A stretch of DNA of 26,141 nt from CAYPOY01 sp964412395. Lineage in GTDB: Bacteria > Chloroflexota > Anaerolineae > B4-G1. Where the stretch lies: the NCBI GenBank assembly GCA_964412395.1, contig CAYPOY010000027.1, forward strand, positions 1 through 26,141, read 5' to 3'. Within the stretch, counting starts at the first letter, position 1; each line of letters starts with the position of its first letter. This document shows positions 21,142 through 26,141 of the stretch, piece after piece. Position numbers and translations under genes: made by a program. The notes under the pieces are model-generated. The model saw only the letters and a program-made list of their open reading frames with translations. It was not told the origin of the DNA and made no database searches.

Positions 21142-23592
21142 GTGGATCTCCTCACTATCATCGGCATTTCAGCAGCCATCGTCGGAATCATTGCCGGCGT
21201 TGTACAGGTGCTGGACTATCTGCAAAAGCGACGAGCGACCGCCCAACAGCGGAGAGCCACGCCCATAACCTCAGCGGCACCCCTGGAGACCACCTCCGAC
21301 CAGACCGTGCTCTCCACTGTTCAACCCGAGGGACCGCCCATGGGCAATGCTGTTTCCACCGAAGCAACTGTCTCCGTTGTCCCAACCCGGCATCCTCTCG
21401 CTATCCCTGCTGCCGTTGAAGATCCCGTGCCGGATGAGCCAGGGCAAGATATCGAATCTATCCTGCAACGCATCGAGCAACTGGACCAGTATACCAACGA
21501 AGTCCTGGCCCAGATTGCACACGATGTACGGGAGGGCAAATGCGTCTTCCTGATTGGGGCAGGGTGCTCGGTTCAGGCCGGGATGCCCAGCGGCCGTCAG
21601 TTGACCCGCTTGCTCAAGGAACATGCCCGCTGGTCGTGTGAGAGCAGCCGATTGCCTGATGTAGCACAAACCTACGTGGATCAGAGGCGCCGTGGCGACC
21701 TGGAGGCGATCATCTACCGTGCACTTAAGGATAGAGAAAGGGCCAGGGGCTCCCCCACTATCAGGCCGACGTTTGCTCATCAAGCCTTAGCGCGCATTGT
21801 CTCTCTGTCACCTCACATGATGGCCATTCTGACCACCAACTGGGATAGGCTCCTGGAGCAGGCACTGGATGAGGAGCCCGTGGCCTACACGACGGTGGCG
21901 TCGGACCAGGCTGTGGCGAGCGCCGACTCGAAGCGCCTCAGAGTGATCAAACTGCACGGCGATGTCGAATCACGAGAATATACCATCGCCCGTGAGGACT
22001 TTGCCCATTATGCCGCTAACCACCCACGCCTGGTGGAACTCTGGAAGGAGTGTCTGCGTAACTGTACCCTGGTGGTCGTTGGATATGGGTTGGAGGACCG
22101 GAGTTTCCTGGATGTCTACCACATGGTATTGGATACACTGGGAGGCAAAGACGCCGCCAGACCCTTTTACGTCGTCTTGCCCTACACCCACCGCGAAAAG
22201 AGGCGGCACTGGCGGGAGAGGATGGGCGTCAGTGAGTTCATTGACCTGGACGCGGACACTTTTACTGTGGCCCTCTACTGCCAGATCAACGTCTTCGCCA
22301 ACCGGCAAGGTGAACTTGACCTGGTTTATCGCTTGCTGCAGGCGCTGGATGTGGATGGCCGGTCCAAAAGGATCGTCGAATTCTACGGCGTCCCCGGCAT
22401 CGGCAAGACCAGCCTGTTAGAGCGTGTTCGGGACAAACCCGATACCATACCTGCAACGCTCATTCGCCTGGGCGAGCAGTGTTTTCAAGGCCAGGTTGCT
22501 CGTCAGGCTATCCTGGCCCAGATGTCCACCGATCTGGCCATTGGCGAGACTGGAGACGAGGAAATCTTTGTGCGTCGTCTGTCCCCCTATCAGGCGATCC
22601 TCCTGTTTGATGCGACCGATCAGGCTGACGAGCAGACCTTGAGATGGCTTGGCGACTTGCTTTGCCGACTTCCCAGGGCATTCGCGATCTTTGCTGGCCG
22701 CCGGCCGTTATTGCATACCTGCTGGCGTGGGTCAGCAGCGCTGACGAGAGAACTCGCTCGCCCGCGCAGGCTTGGTCCCTTTGCTGTGGCCGATGCCAGG
22801 CAACAGATCGAACGCGAGTTATTCTGGGATCGTGCTCTGGCCGAGTACCTGTACGACCTCACGGGGGGGCATCCGGGCATCATCCGCGAGGCCCTCCAGT
22901 GGTTGAAGGACCAGCGCACCTCCCCCGGCTGGTCAGCGACGCTCCGTGACGAGCGGCAGATGGGACTGCTGCTGGAGGAATGGATAGACCGGTGCATCCT
23001 GGACAGTGTGGAACCGGATCTCGGGTCTATCATCAAACAAGTGGCGGCCCTACGGTCCTTCTCACCCGGCGACCTGCGTCTAATCTTGCCCGATGCACAG
23101 GGACAGCCAGTGGGGTACTTTGACAGGCTGATCAAGGAGCGGCTGGTACCCAGCGGGCTCGTTGACTGGCAGGGGCTGAAAGTGTACCGGCTGGATCCAA
23201 CTGTGCAACGGCTAGTCCTGCATAGCGTCAGGCTCAAGTCTCCCCAACAGTTTGCAGAAGTGTGCCGACGGATTCGACGACTGTATGACACGTATGTCGA
23301 AAGTCACCCTGAGCGTTGCGGTCAGTTTGTGGTGGAGAAACTATATCACCTGGCCTCTGAGGGCTACGCCCTGGAGTGGTCAAATGATGACCTGAGGGCC
23401 GCTCTGCTTCGTGCGCTTGAAGCCGACCTGGCCCGCGCAGATGAGGCGAGTGTGGCCGAGGACGTGCGAGAAGTGCTTGAGAACGACGTTGAGTTGCAGG
23501 AACTTATGCCGGAGGTCTACCCTGACTTGCTCCGGTCAGCCAGGCAAATGTCTGAACAACTTGTATCAGGCCAATTGGAGGTAGGCCCGTGA
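21142..23592 (+). CDS. Membrane-anchored SIR2-STAND NTPase (cassette gene A')
   Basis: 816 residues from a GTG with GGGGAG upstream. A single N-terminal membrane helix (about 4-24, LLTIIGISAAIVGIIAGVV) is followed by a basic stretch and a low-complexity linker (31-110). A SIR2 domain follows: GAGCSVQAGMPSG (139-151), TTNWDRLLEQAL with catalytic-type Asn233, KLHGD with His272, and VVVGYGLEDRSF near 313-324. A STAND NTPase starts with IVEFYGVPGIGKT (P-loop 416-423) and has LLFDATDQADEQ (Asp490) and sensor-1 strand AIFAGRRPL. A winged-helix and helical C-terminus matches gene A. In known defence proteins such SIR2 domains hydrolyse NAD+ and cause abortive infection when a STAND sensor fires (Avs5-like). 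Unusual here are the membrane anchor and the absence of long sensor repeats, which the coupled partner gene may supply. Confidence 0.87.
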   Translation: MDLLTIIGISAAIVGIIAGVVQVLDYLQKRRATAQQRRATPITSAAPLETTSDQTVLSTVQPEGPPMGNAVSTEATVSVVPTRHPLAIPAAVEDPVPDEPGQDIESILQRIEQLDQYTNEVLAQIAHDVREGKCVFLIGAGCSVQAGMPSGRQLTRLLKEHARWSCESSRLPDVAQTYVDQRRRGDLEAIIYRALKDRERARGSPTIRPTFAHQALARIVSLSPHMMAILTTNWDRLLEQALDEEPVAYTTVASDQAVASADSKRLRVIKLHGDVESREYTIAREDFAHYAANHPRLVELWKECLRNCTLVVVGYGLEDRSFLDVYHMVLDTLGGKDAARPFYVVLPYTHREKRRHWRERMGVSEFIDLDADTFTVALYCQINVFANRQGELDLVYRLLQALDVDGRSKRIVEFYGVPGIGKTSLLERVRDKPDTIPATLIRLGEQCFQGQVARQAILAQMSTDLAIGETGDEEIFVRRLSPYQAILLFDATDQADEQTLRWLGDLLCRLPRAFAIFAGRRPLLHTCWRGSAALTRELARPRRLGPFAVADARQQIERELFWDRALAEYLYDLTGGHPGIIREALQWLKDQRTSPGWSATLRDERQMGLLLEEWIDRCILDSVEPDLGSIIKQVAALRSFSPGDLRLILPDAQGQPVGYFDRLIKERLVPSGLVDWQGLKVYRLDPTVQRLVLHSVRLKSPQQFAEVCRRIRRLYDTYVESHPERCGQFVVEKLYHLASEGYALEWSNDDLRAALLRALEADLARADEASVAEDVREVLENDVELQELMPEVYPDLLRSARQMSEQLVSGQLEVGP

Positions 23593-26117
23593 TCGAACTT
23601 GCTGTCTTCCCGGGTGCCTTACGTACCAGCAGGCTGGTCGGTCGTGCGGAGGAACTGACCGCGATCCAGTCTGCAATTGAGGCCGAGGGCACGCTGCGCG
23701 TGCTGCATTTCGTCGGTGATGGGGGCATTGGCAAGACGCGCCTGCTGGAGGAGATTCCCAACCTGATCGCGAACTCGGGCAAACCCGATACCTGCCTATG
23801 GGGCGGGATCATAGATCTCTACGACACGGCTACCCATAGCCATGCTGGCATAGAGCGAGTGATTCTGGAAGCACTTGACCCAGCCGGGGAGAAATTTGAG
23901 GGCTGCCGGACCGCAAGAAAAGAGCACGCACGTTTGCGCCGCAGCGGTGCGGAAGCCGAGCGCCTAAACCGCCTTCGTATCCAGTCGTCGGCCCTGTTCG
24001 TCGAAGAGTTCAACCGACTTTCAAATCAAAGACGTGTGGTGCTGGCCTTCGACACTGCGGTGTCCATGCAGTACGAAAGCGACTTGGTGCAGGAAATCTG
24101 CGGGTTGGGCTTCGGTGATCTGGAGGTCCGGTCGTGGCTGCTGGATCAACTGCCGCGTTTACAGAACGCCATCTTCGTTATTGCCAGCCGGCCCCAACCA
24201 CGCCTGGTGCGAGACGTGAAAGAACGTTTTGGACGAGAACCGTACCTGCTTGGACCGTTCAGCGAGGATGAGACAATTGACTACTTTGACGCTCTGGCCG
24301 AACTGACGGAGGTCGGCAGCGTTGACCTGGAAACTCGGCGTGTGATCCATCGCTATTCGGAGGGCTGGCCGCTTCTGTTATCTCTCATCATTGAGGTGAT
24401 GGTCAGCGCGGCCCCCTGGCTTGAAGAGTTCAACGCCCCTCTGCACGAGTTGGAGGCCAAGAGCGAGGAGGAACTGGCATCAGTGCGCAGAATCTTCGAG
24501 CAACGGCTGGTTGACAACATCCAGAGGCTGAGCAGTGACGTGGCAATTGCTCTCCCTTTCTTGGCGTGGGCACGGCGAGGGATGAATGCAGAATTGCTGG
24601 CGCGACTGACAGGATGGTCTGCGAAAGAATGTCGGCACGTGTTGGCCGAACTGAAGCGCTTCTCTTTCGTCAAGACTCCGGCTGGGACTGAACGGGTCTT
24701 CCTGCACGATGCTGTATATGACTTGATGGACCGCCATGTGCTACAATATCTGGTCTCGGACAGAGAGCGGGTCTGCGAGGAGACCGTCCGATACTATGAC
24801 GAGCATATTGAGAAAAGAGCGAAGAGAGCAAAAACAGGTGCGGAAGTGGCCGCGCTTATGGCAGAGCGTCTCTATTATCGGCTGCTGGTTGATCCCAGGA
24901 GCGGTTACGCTGAATATAGCCGCCTGGCAGACGAAGCCATCTTCCGGAACGAAGTTGGTCTGGACATGGCACTCCGCGATGAGGTATTGCGTTTCTTCAA
25001 TGTCGAAAGGAATCCCATATTTGCCGTGCAGTCCCAGCGTTACTATCGCCTGACCCAACAGCGGCTTGACCCCGACAGCGCCATTCGCTGGGTGAGACGC
25101 TACGTGGCGCGGGGGCAGTATGCCCGGGCGGTGGATGTGGCGCGCAGGATACGTTCTGTTGACCATCCCCATTTCCGCGCTGCCGGGCCTTTCTTCGAGC
25201 CTTCCCTTGCCATTGATGAAGGTACGGCTCTGGTGCGGCTCGGTCGGGACGTATCTGATGCTATAGAGATGCTTAAGGGTGCTGTCGCGCGTCTTGAAGA
25301 GATTAGCCCAACTGACGAATACAAGATTTGGAGCCGTGACCAGTGTCTTGGCAACGCCTGCAATACCCTGGGGTATGCCTACAAGATGCAGAAGAAATAT
25401 GACGCTGCTGTCAGGTGGTATCAGAGGGCATTACCCTACCTTCGCCGGGCCAGACTTGAGGCCCACTACGTCGATGCAGGAAAGAACCTTAGCCGGGTGT
25501 ACGGGCTACTGGGAAGATTTACAGAAGCGGTAACGCTGTGCGAAGACAGTCTGCGGATTTTCAGCGAGACAGGCAACCGGTATGGCGAGGCATATAGCCT
25601 GAACGTGTTGGGACAAATTCGCACAGATATGGGCCACCCCTATCGAGCCTATCTCCGCTCACAGGACGCCCTGCGGCTCTTTCGAAGCCTGGACAATAAG
25701 CGTGGGATTGGTCTGGCATGTACTGCCCTGGGAGAAGCGGCGCGCAAGTGGGCAACCTTCGAGTATCATTCGCTCGAGGAAGCGGAGCAATTGTTCCGTG
25801 AAGCCGAGGGATACTTGAAGGAGGCATTGACCATCTTCCCAGAGCAGGTCGTTGAGCCGCTCAGAGCAATGGCGGCACGCAACGAGTTGGGGTGCGTGTA
25901 TCGTGACTGGGCAGCGGTCTACCGGCGACACGGGCTGGCCCCCGCGTCCCTGGAACAACGGGCAAGGAAACAACTGAATCGCTGCCTCGCGGAAGCCAGT
26001 CCAGAGTGGCGGATGGAACTGGCAGACAACTGCGAAGACCTGGCCGAGGTTGAATCTGCCCGTGGACCAGAAGGGTACGACGAAGCACGGGTCTCCTTGA
26101 ATTGTTGGGAAACTTGA
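23589..26117 (+). CDS. STAND NTPase with TPR array (cassette gene B'), C-terminus shortened or frameshifted
   Basis: 842 residues from a GTG overlapping the SIR2 gene stop (GTGA, 23589-23592), with GGAGG (23577-23581) seven bases upstream. Walker A is GDGGIGKT (43-50), followed by IIDLYDTATHS, Walker B VVLAFDTAVSMQYESD (Asp155) and IFVIASRPQPRL. The winged arm reads LKRFSFVKT and FLHDAVYDLMDRH, and TPR-like repeats start near 490 (LGYAYKMQKKYDAAVRWYQRALPYL, LNVLGQIRTDMGHPYRAY). It is colinear with the gene at 18043 until the block RGPEGYDEA. It then diverges and stops after CWET, lacking the partner's last roughly 140 residues. A different frame stays open to the window end, so a frameshift or real truncation is possible. 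It is tightly coupled to the SIR2 gene, so it is its likely sensor partner. Confidence 0.83.
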   Translation: MIELAVFPGALRTSRLVGRAEELTAIQSAIEAEGTLRVLHFVGDGGIGKTRLLEEIPNLIANSGKPDTCLWGGIIDLYDTATHSHAGIERVILEALDPAGEKFEGCRTARKEHARLRRSGAEAERLNRLRIQSSALFVEEFNRLSNQRRVVLAFDTAVSMQYESDLVQEICGLGFGDLEVRSWLLDQLPRLQNAIFVIASRPQPRLVRDVKERFGREPYLLGPFSEDETIDYFDALAELTEVGSVDLETRRVIHRYSEGWPLLLSLIIEVMVSAAPWLEEFNAPLHELEAKSEEELASVRRIFEQRLVDNIQRLSSDVAIALPFLAWARRGMNAELLARLTGWSAKECRHVLAELKRFSFVKTPAGTERVFLHDAVYDLMDRHVLQYLVSDRERVCEETVRYYDEHIEKRAKRAKTGAEVAALMAERLYYRLLVDPRSGYAEYSRLADEAIFRNEVGLDMALRDEVLRFFNVERNPIFAVQSQRYYRLTQQRLDPDSAIRWVRRYVARGQYARAVDVARRIRSVDHPHFRAAGPFFEPSLAIDEGTALVRLGRDVSDAIEMLKGAVARLEEISPTDEYKIWSRDQCLGNACNTLGYAYKMQKKYDAAVRWYQRALPYLRRARLEAHYVDAGKNLSRVYGLLGRFTEAVTLCEDSLRIFSETGNRYGEAYSLNVLGQIRTDMGHPYRAYLRSQDALRLFRSLDNKRGIGLACTALGEAARKWATFEYHSLEEAEQLFREAEGYLKEALTIFPEQVVEPLRAMAARNELGCVYRDWAAVYRRHGLAPASLEQRARKQLNRCLAEASPEWRMELADNCEDLAEVESARGPEGYDEARVSLNCWET

Positions 26118-26141
26118 CAAAAATGCACCTCCCAGGCAAAG

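Noticed and set aside
1..26141. Transposase, integrase, tRNA, rRNA or reverse transcriptase (DGR) gene
   Set aside because: No frame shows the motifs of such proteins and no cloverleaf or rRNA sequence was recognised by eye, so mobility and DGR activity cannot be claimed from this window.

Overview
The window is a gene-dense, high-GC stretch with a short C-rich/G-rich dispersed-type hairpin at its left edge. It carries an accessory gene set of KAP-FGE fusions, STAND NTPases with TPRs, SIR2-STAND and SPFH proteins. This combination suggests a filamentous or thermophile-related member of Chloroflexota. That assignment is inference: there is no rRNA or housekeeping marker apart from one lipid-kinase-like gene.

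Left half, all on the minus strand (11960 down to 144), read in transcription order: a small two-helix membrane protein (11960-11649); then a promoter-led run of zinc-ribbon membrane protein, two paralogous SPFH/band-7 membrane proteins and a TPR protein with a LexA/S24-like C-terminal fold (11217-6219); then two paralogous KAP P-loop NTPases fused to FGE-sulfatase (C-lectin fold) domains (6070-903); and finally a dolichol/phytol-kinase-like membrane enzyme (809-144) ending at the large hairpin.

Right half, all on the plus strand (12277 to the end), diverging from a 316-base regulatory interval. First comes a pair of related NTPases: one soluble with a C-terminal OmpR-type winged helix, one membrane-bound with an extracytoplasmic beta-rich domain. 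It is followed by what I read as a duplicated two-gene cassette, A - B - small ORF - A' - B'. A and A' share one STAND-type NTPase domain, but A' additionally carries an N-terminal membrane helix and a complete SIR2 (NADase-type) domain. B and B' are paralogous STAND-TPR proteins. The A'/B' genes overlap by a GTGA.

Nearly every architecture in the window occurs as an adjacent or near-adjacent pair of paralogues: KAP-FGE x2, SPFH x2, NTPase-wHTH/TM-NTPase, STAND-A x2, STAND-B-TPR x2. The content fits a biological-conflict (anti-phage or self/non-self) island. The likeliest undescribed system is the split, membrane-anchored SIR2-STAND (A') plus STAND-TPR partner (B'), together with its effectorless sister pair A/B. 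The functional claims are inference from domain content; the architectures, start signals, promoters and paralogy are read directly from the sequence.
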